NCBI RefSeq assembly: GCF_002911015.1
Contig: NZ_KZ626849.1
Location: 62,001-126,000, forward strand
Source: Streptomyces populi
GTDB taxonomy: Bacteria > Actinomycetota > Actinomycetes > Streptomycetales > Streptomycetaceae
Length of the DNA: 64,000 nt
Direction of reading: 5' to 3'
Shown here: positions 19,126 through 27,451 of the stretch, piece after piece
Position numbering within the stretch: position 1 is the stretch's first letter
How the letters are laid out: each line of letters opens with the position of its first letter
Position numbers and translations under genes: made by a program
Notes under the pieces: generated by a model
Database searches by the model: none
Told to the model about the DNA's origin: nothing
Seen by the model: the letters and a program-made list of their open reading frames with translations, nothing else

Positions 19126-19980
19126 TCACTGGCCGGCGAGACCGGTGTGCGCGACACCGGCGACGATCTGGCGCTGGAAGAAGACGAAGACGACGATCAG
19201 CGGCAGGCCCGCCATCAGGCCGCCGGCCATGAGCTGGGCCCACTGGATGCCGTAGGAGTTCATGACGGTCGCGATGCCGTTCGGCATGGTCATCAGGTCG
19301 GGGTTGTTGGTCACCATGTACGGCCACAGGAAGTTGTTCCAGGACGCGATGAAGGTGAAGATGCCGACCGCGGAGAGCGAGGGGCGCGAGAGCGGGACGA
19401 CGATGGTGAGGAAGACCCGCCAGCGGCCCGCGCCGTCGATGAAGGCCGCCTCCTCCAGCTCGCGCGGGACGCCCTGGAAGAACTTGTAGAGGATGTAGAC
19501 CATCGCGGCGGGCGCGCACTGCGGAAGGATCATGCCCCAGTAGGTGTCGACCATCCCCATCTGCTGGACCGTGGTGAACAGGGGGACGCCGAGGACCGCC
19601 GGGGAGACCATCAGGCCGGACATGACCAGGCCCATCAGGGCGCCCTTCCCGCGGAACTCGGTGCGGGCGAATCCGTAGCCGGCGAGCGCGCTCACCAGTA
19701 CCACCAGGAACGTCACGCACACCGAGACGACCAGGGAGTTGACGAACCAGCTCGTGATGTTGCCGGTCTCGAAGAGGGCCTTCCACGCCTGGCCCGTCCA
19801 GTCCTCCGGCAGCCAGTGCGGCGGCACCTCGACGGCCTCGGTCTCGGACTTGAGCGAGGTGAACAGGCCCCAGAGGAGAGGGGCCAGGAGGACCACGGAG
19901 ACGGCCGTGCCGAGGAGGGTGAGGACGATCTGGCCGGGGGTCCATGTCTTACGGGGCTTCACGGGCACCGCGGTCGTCAT
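19126..19980 (-). CDS. Carbohydrate ABC transporter permease (MalG/AraQ type)
   Basis: 284 residues from ATG 19980; the start overlaps the preceding permease's TGA (ATGA). Six hydrophobic helices are visible, beginning with VLTLLGTAVSVVLLAPLLWGLF. The cytoplasmic EAA loop reads ELEEAAFIDGAGRWRVFLTIVVPLSRP, which contacts the shared ATPase. No ATP-binding subunit is encoded in this operon. As is common in Streptomyces, the transporter presumably uses a shared MsiK-like ATPase located elsewhere. Partner of the permease at 19977-20915. Confidence 0.92.
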   Translation of the reverse strand: MTTAVPVKPRKTWTPGQIVLTLLGTAVSVVLLAPLLWGLFTSLKSETEAVEVPPHWLPEDWTGQAWKALFETGNITSWFVNSLVVSVCVTFLVVLVSALAGYGFARTEFRGKGALMGLVMSGLMVSPAVLGVPLFTTVQQMGMVDTYWGMILPQCAPAAMVYILYKFFQGVPRELEEAAFIDGAGRWRVFLTIVVPLSRPSLSAVGIFTFIASWNNFLWPYMVTNNPDLMTMPNGIATVMNSYGIQWAQLMAGGLMAGLPLIVVFVFFQRQIVAGVAHTGLAGQ

Positions 19981-20915
19981 CGGGTGGCCTCCTCGGTGCG
20001 GTTGCGCAGCAGCCACATCCTCGCGAGGGCGACGGCGGCGATGATCACGAAGAAGATGATGGAGATCGCGGAGGCGTAGCCCACGCGGTAGCTGGTGAAG
20101 CCCTCCTCCAGGGTGTACTGGACGAAGGTGCGGGTGGAGCTCTCGGGGCCGGGGCCGAAGTCCATCATGACCACCGCCTGGTCGAAGACCTGGAGCGAGG
20201 CGAGGATCTGAAGGGCGATCACCAGGCCGGTGATGTTGCGGAGCATCGGCAGGGTGATGTGGACCGTGCGGTGCCAGGCGTTCGCACCGTCCAGTTTCGC
20301 GGCCTCGTAGAGGTGGGCGGGGATGGACTGGAGGGCGGCGAGGTAGAGCAGGAAGCTGAAGCCGACGGTCCACCACAGGGTCTCGACGACGACGGCGAGC
20401 ATCGCGTACGACTTGTCGGTCAGCCAGGGCGTGTCGCCGCCGGACACGTGGTTGATCATTCCGGTGCCGGGGTTGAACAGCCACTGCCAGAGGTTGCCGG
20501 CGACGGTGGAGGGGAGGAGGAAGGGCGCGAAGAAGCACAGGCGCCACAGCCACTTCCCGCGCTCGATGTGGTGGGCGAGCATCGCGAGGAGGAGGGCGAG
20601 GACCGTGATGCAGGGCACGACCAGCAGCGTGAAGTACGCGCTGTGGCCGAGGGCGTCCCACATCAGGGGGTCCCTCAGGGCCTCGCGGTAGTTGTCGAGG
20701 CCGATGAAGTGCGCGTCCGCGCCGGTGATGTTGGCGTCCGTGAGGCTGAGGTAGACACCGCGCAGCAGCGGCCAGATCACGAAGAGGGTGAACAGCAGCA
20801 GGAAGGGCGCCACGAACCAGCCGCCGTGCTGGAAGCCCTGCTTGCGGCGGAGGGTGGCGCTCGTGGCGGCGGTCCTGGCGCGGGCCGGGGCGAGGACCGT
20901 GTCGGCGGTCGTCAT
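19977..20915 (-). CDS. Carbohydrate ABC transporter permease (MalF/AraP type)
   Basis: 312 residues. ATG 20915 overlaps the binding-protein stop by 4 bp. A cytoplasmic leader precedes six helices (GGWFVAPFLLLFTLFVIWPLL..., SAYFTLLVVPCITVLALLLAML). The EAA-type loop HLYEAAKLDGANAWHRTVHITLPML is intact. Together with the following gene it forms the membrane pore for arabino-oligosaccharides. The protein is tightly coupled on both sides, and the whole set belongs to the operon led by the promoter near 22,320. Confidence 0.92.
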   Translation of the reverse strand: MTTADTVLAPARARTAATSATLRRKQGFQHGGWFVAPFLLLFTLFVIWPLLRGVYLSLTDANITGADAHFIGLDNYREALRDPLMWDALGHSAYFTLLVVPCITVLALLLAMLAHHIERGKWLWRLCFFAPFLLPSTVAGNLWQWLFNPGTGMINHVSGGDTPWLTDKSYAMLAVVVETLWWTVGFSFLLYLAALQSIPAHLYEAAKLDGANAWHRTVHITLPMLRNITGLVIALQILASLQVFDQAVVMMDFGPGPESSTRTFVQYTLEEGFTSYRVGYASAISIIFFVIIAAVALARMWLLRNRTEEATR

Positions 20916-22267
20916 GCGGCCGTACCTCCCTGCGCGGCGGTCCTGCCGTCCATGGGGTTCTTCATCGCGAGCAGCGTGGCGAGTTCGCTCTTCATGCGGC
21001 GCGCCGCCGCGTCGGGCCCGGCGGAGCCGACGGTCGAGGAGACGACGATCGGGCCGACCCGCTGGGCGAGGATGCCGGTGGAGCCCGCGAACCACACCGT
21101 GGGCTCGTTGGCCTGGTGGTTCATGGCCGACACGTACTCGTTCTGCGGGGAGAGCTTCCGGTACGCCGGCGTGGACAGCGTCGGGAGATGGGCGGGGATG
21201 TGGCCGCCGGCCGCCCACTGCCGGGCGTGCGTGACCACGTAGGCGGCGAGCCGGTGGGCGGCCTCGTTCGTGGCGCCGCCGCGGTCGGACCGGTGCGGCA
21301 GGACGAAGGCGTGCGACTCGGCGTGGGTGGCCCGGGTACCGAGGACGGGAGGCAGCGGGATCGCGCCGTAGTCGAGCTTGGCGCCGGAGTAGACCGGCAC
21401 CGACCAGTTGCCCTCCCAGGCGAACGGGGCGCCGTTGATGAACTGTTCGGCGTTGACGGAGCCCATGGCCGGGTTCGCGTAGCCGTCGGTGACGTGCCGG
21501 CGCAGGAACTCCAGGACCTGGGTGGCCTTGTCGGTGTCGAAGGTGACCCCGGTCCTCGCGTCGTCGAACCAGGTGCCGCCGAGCTGGGTGTAGAAGGCGA
21601 CGAAGAACCACCACTGGAAGTTCTGGTCGTTGATCCACAGACCGATGGTCTGCAAGCCTTTCCTGGTGGCCTTCCTGGCCTCCTCGAGCACGCCGAACCA
21701 GTCGTCGACCGAGGTGACCGGCACCATCCGGTCGTCGGCGCCGAGCAGGCCGGCCTTCCTCAGCACGTCCTTGCGGTAGAAGCAGAGCTGGACGTGGACG
21801 TCGAGCGGGAGTGCGTAGAGCCTGCCGTCGACGATGCCGCGCCGCCACAGCTTCGGGTTGTAGTCCGACTCCCGCAGTCCGTACTCGGCGAGCAGGCCGA
21901 CGTCCCAGGCGTCCAGGAGACGGCCCGGTGCGAAGCCGGCGACCCGGCCGATGTGCATGACGCCGAGGTCCGGTGCCCGGTTGCCCGCGGCCGCCATGGC
22001 GAGCTTGGTGTAGAAGGGGTTGCCCCACTGGAGGGTCGAGTCCTTCACGGCGATACCGAGGTTCGCCCGGCGGAAGGCGTCCAGCATCGCGATCATGTTG
22101 TAGCCGTCGCCGCCGCTGAAGAGGTTCCAGTAGCGGACGCGGGTGCGCGCACCGGACGCGAGCGCGTCCGCGCCGGTGCCGAGCGCGGCAAAGCCGAGGC
22201 TGCCCGCGACCGTCAACCCACCTGCTCCGGCCAGGAGTTGCCTTCGGTTCAGGCCAGGTCGTCCCAT
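20912..22267 (-). CDS. Tat-type extracellular solute-binding protein for (arabino-)oligosaccharides
   Basis: 451 residues. MGRPGLNRRQLLAGAGGLTVAGSLGFA has a twin Arg followed by a hydrophobic core. No lipobox cysteine is seen, unlike most Streptomyces sugar-binding proteins, so retention at the cell surface is unexplained. The mature domain is a family-1 extracellular binding protein (VRYWNLFSGGDGYNMIAMLDAFRRAN, APDLGVMHIGRVAGF, FAWEGNWSVPVY). Trp/Tyr richness suits stacking on sugars. It is the first gene of the arabinan operon. Ligand assignment is from the GH43/GH51 context. Confidence 0.88.
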   Translation of the reverse strand: MGRPGLNRRQLLAGAGGLTVAGSLGFAALGTGADALASGARTRVRYWNLFSGGDGYNMIAMLDAFRRANLGIAVKDSTLQWGNPFYTKLAMAAAGNRAPDLGVMHIGRVAGFAPGRLLDAWDVGLLAEYGLRESDYNPKLWRRGIVDGRLYALPLDVHVQLCFYRKDVLRKAGLLGADDRMVPVTSVDDWFGVLEEARKATRKGLQTIGLWINDQNFQWWFFVAFYTQLGGTWFDDARTGVTFDTDKATQVLEFLRRHVTDGYANPAMGSVNAEQFINGAPFAWEGNWSVPVYSGAKLDYGAIPLPPVLGTRATHAESHAFVLPHRSDRGGATNEAAHRLAAYVVTHARQWAAGGHIPAHLPTLSTPAYRKLSPQNEYVSAMNHQANEPTVWFAGSTGILAQRVGPIVVSSTVGSAGPDAAARRMKSELATLLAMKNPMDGRTAAQGGTAA

Positions 22268-22280
22268 TCCCCGCCCTCAC

Positions 22281-22391
22281 TGTTCGAGATTTCGGAAGAC
22301 GCTCGCAACTTCGAACGGGACCGTAGATAGGAAGCGCTTACTCGTCAATGGTTCGCGCAGAACTTTCGAACGGAACACGAGATACCGAACA
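22281..22391 (-). promoter_or_regulatory. Promoter and two IclR-type operators of the arabinan operon
   Basis: Reading the minus strand, TTGACG (22348-22343) and TACGGT (22325-22320) are 17 bp apart, giving a start near 22,313. Downstream is CGAAATCTCGAACA (22294-22281), matching the cluster motif at 13 of 14 positions. TGCGAGCG lies 19 bp before its second half, and an extra GTTCGAAG overlaps the start point. Upstream of -35, in the opposite orientation, CGAGATACCGAACA (22378-22391) matches 11 of 14, with TTCGAACG (22365-22372) exactly 19 bp away. One operator on each side of the promoter suggests looping or combined activation and repression. Confidence 0.65.
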
Positions 22392-22448
22392 CCACCGGGC
22401 GACAAGGGACTTGACGGGGACCGATCGGTACCGGCACGGCACGGACCG

Positions 22449-25400
22449 TCAGATCGGGATGCCCGGCCCTCGTCTGCGCAAGTTCTCCACCTTCGGGCCG
22501 TACACGTCCACCGCGGCCCCGACACGGTTGTTCTTCGGGTTGCACTTCTTCCCCAGCGCGATGCCCTCCGCGATGCGGTCCAGCACATCCACGTACTCCG
22601 GCGGCGTGAGGTTGTCGCCGCACTTCTCCGCCCACAGGAAGCCCTCTCGGGCGAGTACGACGAAGGCGTGCGGGGCCTCGCTCCTGTACTGGGTGGCGAC
22701 TTGGGACAGGTCGTGCACGGCCTGGACCGCCGCCCGCATCAGCTGAGGGTCGGTCGGGTCCTGGGCCGAGGAGCGCAGGCGCACCTTGGCGTCGGCGGTG
22801 ACGACGAGCCTGTCCTCGGATCCGCCGGGGCAGCCCTTCGCGGCCGCGAGGTGGTTCCTGGCGAGATCGAGCTTGCCCTGCGCGGCCTCGTACTCGGCGC
22901 GCTGCAACCAGTAGTGGTGGTCGTCCGCCAGGAACTGGTGTGCGGCGTTGTAGATCCGCCGTACCGCCTCGGCGTCCAGGTCCAGCCCTCGCATGGTCTC
23001 GTGGCTGAGCAACTTGATCATGGCGCTGCGATCGCGGTGCTGGTTGTCCGTGATGTGCCAGGCGCGTCCCGCGTAGAACAGCAGCAACTTGGCGATGACC
23101 CACTCGAGGTCGTCCTTGCGCTGCCGCAGCACGGTCCGGACGACCGTGTCGGCGATGGTCCGCTGCCGGCAGCGCAGCCGGCCGTCACCGGTGCGCACCA
23201 GCAGGTTCATCTCCACGAGCGCGTTCACCGCGGCTCGATGGCTCCGGTTCGGAGCCATCGGGTGGGAGACGATGTCCAGCAGGTCGGTCTCGTCGATGCC
23301 CCGTTGCTGGAAGATCAGCGAGGAGTCCGAGAGCGAGATCACCGCGTACGGTCCGCGCTGTTCCTGCTTCAACTGGTGGAACTCGCTCTCCACCTTCTGG
23401 GTCAGGGAGCTCCCCGTCACCGCCTCGATCATGGCGGCGAGCAGCCCTTGGTCGCACTTCTCCCGCAGCTTCGCGACCTTCTGACGCATCAGCCGATGCT
23501 TCTTGAGCTCGCCGATCCGCGCGTTCCTGTCGAGCGCTTTGACGATCTCCTTGAGGTCGCCGTCGGTCAGCAACTGGTCGGAGCTGACGACCTCGGCGGG
23601 GAAGCCCGCGTCGATCTCCGACCACCGGGTCTCCCGGATCGCGGCCACCACCAGGGTGCGGCCGTTGTCGTTCAGATTGGTCAGCAGCGGGGCGGCGCGA
23701 CGCGTGAACATGTCGACGTCGTCCACGAAGATCGCGCCGAAGGACTCCTCGCGCGCCTGCTTCTCGATATCGCGGGAGGTCCGGGACGCCCCGCGGTCCA
23801 CCCAGCCCACGTTCTTCGCCTTCGTGTGGAGCCGGTAGGCGACCTGCATCAGGGCGGTCGTCTTGCCGGAACCGGCGGTGCCCTTCACCAGGACGATCGG
23901 CTGCCGCTCCCCCTCGGCGGGCCGGGCCCGCTTCTCGACGGCGTCGGCCAGGGAGAGCTGCGCGGCGATGTTCTTGTCCTTGATGTCACCCCACGTCGGG
24001 TCCCGCCCGTCCAGGAAGTCGCTCGCGCCCGCGGGAGCGTCGTCGAGGAGCTGGGCCACCCGGACGATCCCCACTCCGTCACGAGTTCCCGTGTACTCCT
24101 CGGTGAGCACCCGCCGTCCGTCCTGCAACGCCTGGACTCCGGGGCCGAGGCGGCCTCGTACGAAGTCCGCGGGCGCCGTACGGATGTGGCGCAGGCCCGC
24201 CTCGCGCAGTCGGGCCCGGTCCGCGGCCGTGCCCTCCGGGGTGACGAGGAAGCCGGGGAACTCGTGCCCGCCGAAGACCCGGCCGCCGATGCGGAGGGTC
24301 TCCCACAGCGCGGGGCTGCTCGGTGAGAGGGACAGGAAGACGACGGGCCTGGTCAGCAGTTCCGCCTGGAACCGCCGGAACCACAGGCCCCGCGCGTCGT
24401 TCGGCGGAACGGACCACGCGTCGCCGAAGTCCTGCGGGCCGCCGCCGTGGGGCCAGCCGTTCATGGTGACGATCTCGAGGGAGCTGCGCCTGCTCGTCGG
24501 GGGGTCCTGGCAGGCGTTCACGAGGGCCACGCTCTCCGCCAGGCGGGCGTTGCGGACCGTGGGAAGCGCGTCGCCTCCGGTGAAGTCGTAGACGCGCGAC
24601 CAGGGTGCGCGCAGCAGGTTGTACACCGTGCGGCCGTCGTAGTCCTCCGGGACGGACAGGGCTTCGAGGTACTGCTCGAGCTGCTGCTTCGAGAGCCGGC
24701 GACGGACGGCGGCCCAGGTCTCGTGCAGCGCGGGAGCCGGCTGCGGCACCGCGCCGAAAGCGGCCTCGGCGAGGCGGCGGCCCAGCTCGTCGGTGTCGAC
24801 GGGGCTGCCCTCCTCCGGCCCCGAGACCAGTGCGAGCACCATCTGGCCGGTCGACATGTGCCGGTAGAAGTCGGCGAGGAGGGAGTCCTCGTCGTAGGCC
24901 TCCTCCGGCCTGCGGGCAGCAGGCGCCCCGGGCGGCACGCTCCGGACGCGGGCCGGGAGCGTCGTCGGCAGTTGACGCCGAGTGGCGGCGTCCGTGACGA
25001 CCGGGCGGTCGGCGCTCAGGTCCACGCGGAGCAGGAGGTGCGCGGCGCCGTCGTCGAAGGGCAGCCGCCAGCCGCTCGCGTCCCGCTCCCCGCTTCCGGC
25101 GAGGGCCAGCAACGGAGCTGCCTCCGGCGGCAGTTCGGGCAGCGCACCGGTGCGGCCGGCCAGCAGCAGCGTCAGGTCGTTGCGCCCCGCCCAGCCGCCG
25201 AACTCCTCCCCCACGGCGAGGTCGAGCTGTTCCTCGAAGCAGCCGGCGAGCGTGGTGGGCGCGTCGTCGGCCACCATGCGGAAGACGGTGTTCACGCAGA
25301 CGAGACCGATCCTGCGCCCACCCGCCTCGTGGCACACGGAGCCGTCGCCGGGCAGCAGACCGGGGTGCCGGCCGGCGTGGGAGGACGCGCTCTCGTCCTC

Positions 25401-25811
25401 CCAGGCCGCCAGATCCGGGAAGACGCGCGACCGCAGCGGCCCGACGATGTCGTCGGCCATCTCCCCGCGCCACACATGGGGGGCGATCTGGTCCCAGCCG
25501 CCCGCCAGTTCACGTGCCAGCGACCGCATGGCGGGCATGGTGCGGCGGTCGTCCGGCCCGGGGACGGGGAGGACGAAGGGCTCGTACCCACGCTCGTCGA
25601 TGCAGGCGAGCTGGAACTCCAGGACGAGGTCCTTGGCGGCCGTGGGATCGCCCGAGGTGCCGAGGACGAAGATCCCGTCGAGCCGGTGCCCGGCCTCGTG
25701 CAGTCCCGTCAGGTCGGCGAGCACCGAGGCGCGGATGCCGTCACCGCCCTGGCCGTCCGCGGGCAGCGGTCCCAGGACCAGGAAATGGGCGGTCTCCTCC
25801 GGCTCAGCCAT
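22449..25811 (-). CDS. Large STAND-like NTPase with SIR2-like and degenerate phosphoesterase-like N-terminal regions (putative defence protein)
   Basis: 1,120 residues. Residues 1-290 resemble the order of a calcineurin-type phosphoesterase, but the metal motifs look ruined: VLGPLPADG where DxH is expected, FVLGTSGD for GD, PGPDDRR for GNHDxxR. Residues about 300-590 resemble a SIR2-like domain (PWSRVYDFTGGDALPTV, IVTMNGWPHGG, VVFLSLSPSSPALWETL). Residues about 610-900 are a P-loop NTPase: Walker A GTAGSGKT (644-651), Walker B GAIFVDDVD (692-700), an IRETRW segment at 725-730, then a winged-helix-like region. The C-terminal third is helical and TPR-like. The architecture recalls SIR2-STAND anti-phage proteins. 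Codons look less GC-rich than the neighbours. The start overlaps the membrane-protein stop by 8 bp. Domain calls are by eye. Confidence 0.7.
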   Translation of the reverse strand: MAEPEETAHFLVLGPLPADGQGGDGIRASVLADLTGLHEAGHRLDGIFVLGTSGDPTAAKDLVLEFQLACIDERGYEPFVLPVPGPDDRRTMPAMRSLARELAGGWDQIAPHVWRGEMADDIVGPLRSRVFPDLAAWEDESASSHAGRHPGLLPGDGSVCHEAGGRRIGLVCVNTVFRMVADDAPTTLAGCFEEQLDLAVGEEFGGWAGRNDLTLLLAGRTGALPELPPEAAPLLALAGSGERDASGWRLPFDDGAAHLLLRVDLSADRPVVTDAATRRQLPTTLPARVRSVPPGAPAARRPEEAYDEDSLLADFYRHMSTGQMVLALVSGPEEGSPVDTDELGRRLAEAAFGAVPQPAPALHETWAAVRRRLSKQQLEQYLEALSVPEDYDGRTVYNLLRAPWSRVYDFTGGDALPTVRNARLAESVALVNACQDPPTSRRSSLEIVTMNGWPHGGGPQDFGDAWSVPPNDARGLWFRRFQAELLTRPVVFLSLSPSSPALWETLRIGGRVFGGHEFPGFLVTPEGTAADRARLREAGLRHIRTAPADFVRGRLGPGVQALQDGRRVLTEEYTGTRDGVGIVRVAQLLDDAPAGASDFLDGRDPTWGDIKDKNIAAQLSLADAVEKRARPAEGERQPIVLVKGTAGSGKTTALMQVAYRLHTKAKNVGWVDRGASRTSRDIEKQAREESFGAIFVDDVDMFTRRAAPLLTNLNDNGRTLVVAAIRETRWSEIDAGFPAEVVSSDQLLTDGDLKEIVKALDRNARIGELKKHRLMRQKVAKLREKCDQGLLAAMIEAVTGSSLTQKVESEFHQLKQEQRGPYAVISLSDSSLIFQQRGIDETDLLDIVSHPMAPNRSHRAAVNALVEMNLLVRTGDGRLRCRQRTIADTVVRTVLRQRKDDLEWVIAKLLLFYAGRAWHITDNQHRDRSAMIKLLSHETMRGLDLDAEAVRRIYNAAHQFLADDHHYWLQRAEYEAAQGKLDLARNHLAAAKGCPGGSEDRLVVTADAKVRLRSSAQDPTDPQLMRAAVQAVHDLSQVATQYRSEAPHAFVVLAREGFLWAEKCGDNLTPPEYVDVLDRIAEGIALGKKCNPKNNRVGAAVDVYGPKVENLRRRGPGIPI

Positions 25812-26511
25812 CCTGCCACCTCACGCCTCTGACCTTGCCGCGAGGCAGGTGCAGGGTCGTGCCCCGCTCCTCGCAGACACCCCGGTCGGGTTCGATCTCG
25901 ACGAACGACGTCCGCAGGGAGTCCTTGACGATCCGTCCCTCGACCCGTCCGGCGGCGGCGGACTCCTTCGAGCAGAGCGCGCTCAGCGCGGACGCGTAGG
26001 ACGGGTCGATCACGACCGCTCCCTCGGCGGTCTCGCGCACCGGGTCGGTGAGGACCGTCGCCGCGAAGGTGAGGACGCTCAGCGCGACCGCCACGGCCGC
26101 GGCCCGGTTGGCCCGGCGCTGCCACCGGTCGATCGTCCGGGCTTCCTCCCGGACCTTCGCTATCACCTTGTCGAGCAGTTGCCGGCGGGACGCCACCTTG
26201 CGTTCCTGTTCCGGGTCCTCGGGGACGGGCGAGGCGACGGCGTGGAGGTAGAGCAGGGCCGCGAGGAGCCACAGCGCGACGGACGCTATGCCTGTCCACC
26301 GGATGGGCGCGGGGCGGTCCGCGAGGGCCGTGACGCTCAGTGCCGCCATCAGTCCGCCGGCGAACAGGGTGACGGTGGACTGGGCGGCCTGCGCACGGCC
26401 CCGGGCGACGCTGACGGCTTGGACGAGCTGGGAGTAGTAGGTCTCCGACACCGAGGTGACCACGGTGTCCAGGACCTGCTCGTACTCCTCCCGCTCCTGG
26501 CCCACCGTCAT
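25804..26511 (-). CDS. Three-helix membrane protein, partner of the STAND-like NTPase
   Basis: 235 residues from ATG 26511 (GGGGGGA just upstream); a GTG at 26559 lacks an SD. The helical cytoplasmic N-terminus (1-45) is followed by TM1 about 46-64 and TM2 about 72-94. A charged coiled-coil-like segment follows (EQERKVASRRQLLDKVIAKVREEARTIDRWQRR, 101-133), then TM3 about 137-155. The last 80 residues should be outside and contain two cysteines (C180, C213). The two-TM plus helical arrangement recalls SLATT-like or other membrane effectors in defence operons, but I recognise no exact family. Translationally coupled to the NTPase, it is the natural candidate for a membrane-damaging effector or anchor. 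Confidence 0.7.
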   Translation of the reverse strand: MTVGQEREEYEQVLDTVVTSVSETYYSQLVQAVSVARGRAQAAQSTVTLFAGGLMAALSVTALADRPAPIRWTGIASVALWLLAALLYLHAVASPVPEDPEQERKVASRRQLLDKVIAKVREEARTIDRWQRRANRAAAVAVALSVLTFAATVLTDPVRETAEGAVVIDPSYASALSALCSKESAAAGRVEGRIVKDSLRTSFVEIEPDRGVCEERGTTLHLPRGKVRGVRWQDG

Positions 26512-26599
26512 CGGATCCCCCCTGCCCGCTCGACAGAGCGCGAAAGTACCAGATTTCACAAGCTGTCAGCACAGGGGGGCGACGGACCGCCGGAGTTCC

Positions 26600-27451
26600 T
26601 CACAGGGCGAAGGGCACCTGCGGCAGGCCCTTGCCCGCGCCGGGGACGACGAGCAGGGAGCCGGACATCGGGTGCGGTGCCGTGAGGCCCGTGCGCGCGG
26701 TGGTGACGTACAGGTCGGCCAGGCCGGGGCCGCCGAAGGCGCAGGCGGTGGGGCGGCGGACGGGGAGCTCGATCACGCGGTCGAGGACCCCGTCCGGGGT
26801 GTAGCGGCGGACCGCTCCGCCGTCCCACAGGGCCACCCAGACGCAGCCGTCGGCGTCGACCGTGAGCCCGTCGGGGAAACCGTCGTCGACGGTCACCAGC
26901 GGCCGTCTGCCGGTGGGCGTCCGGTCCTCGCCCACGTCGAAGACATCGATCCGGCGGGTCGGGGAGTCGATGTAGTACATCAGCCGGCCGTCCGGGCTCC
27001 AGCCCGTGCCGTTGCTGACGGCGACGTCGTCGAGGACCGTCCGTACGGTTCCGTCCGGGGTGAGCCGGGACAGCGAACCGCCGCGCGGCGCCTCGTCGTA
27101 GCGCATGGTGCCGAACCACAGCGAGCCGTCGGGAGCGACCGCCGCGTCGTTCGCGCGGCGGCCCGGGACGGGGTCCCGGTGCAGCCACCGGAAGGGCTCA
27201 CCGGACCCCTGTGCTCCGTAGAGCCCCACGCCGTCACGGAGGTTGACGACCAGTCCGCCGCCCGCGCGGGGCTTGGCCGCGCCCACGTGCTGCTCGGTCG
27301 CCGTCACCGTGCGGCGGCCGGAGGCGGGATCGTAGGTGTGGATCCGGGAGCCGAGGATGTCGACCCAGATGAGCCGCTCCGCCCGGGCGTCCCAGGTCGG
27401 GCCCTCGCCGAGCGCCGCGTGCGCCGGGACCGCGACCTCGACGGCGGTCAC
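26600..27451 (-). CDS. SMP-30/gluconolactonase family lactonase
   Basis: 283 residues from GTG 27451, overlapping the IclR stop by 4 bp. A six-bladed propeller with the expected divalent-metal ligands: Glu in LGEGPTWD, Asn in RRANDAAV, Asn in VSNGTGWSPDG and Asp in DGFPDGLTVDADG. Family enzymes hydrolyse aldono-lactones (gluconolactone, L-arabinono-lactone, galactono-lactone). In this cluster it would act between a sugar dehydrogenase and the enolase-superfamily dehydratase at 1,625, completing an oxidative sugar route. Cytoplasmic. The substrate is inferred from context. Confidence 0.88.
   Translation of the reverse strand: MTAVEVAVPAHAALGEGPTWDARAERLIWVDILGSRIHTYDPASGRRTVTATEQHVGAAKPRAGGGLVVNLRDGVGLYGAQGSGEPFRWLHRDPVPGRRANDAAVAPDGSLWFGTMRYDEAPRGGSLSRLTPDGTVRTVLDDVAVSNGTGWSPDGRLMYYIDSPTRRIDVFDVGEDRTPTGRRPLVTVDDGFPDGLTVDADGCVWVALWDGGAVRRYTPDGVLDRVIELPVRRPTACAFGGPGLADLYVTTARTGLTAPHPMSGSLLVVPGAGKGLPQVPFAL

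Noticed and set aside
16635..19232. 865-codon plus-strand frame over GH51 and GH43
   Set aside because: Low-complexity shadow; both minus-strand glycosidases are complete.
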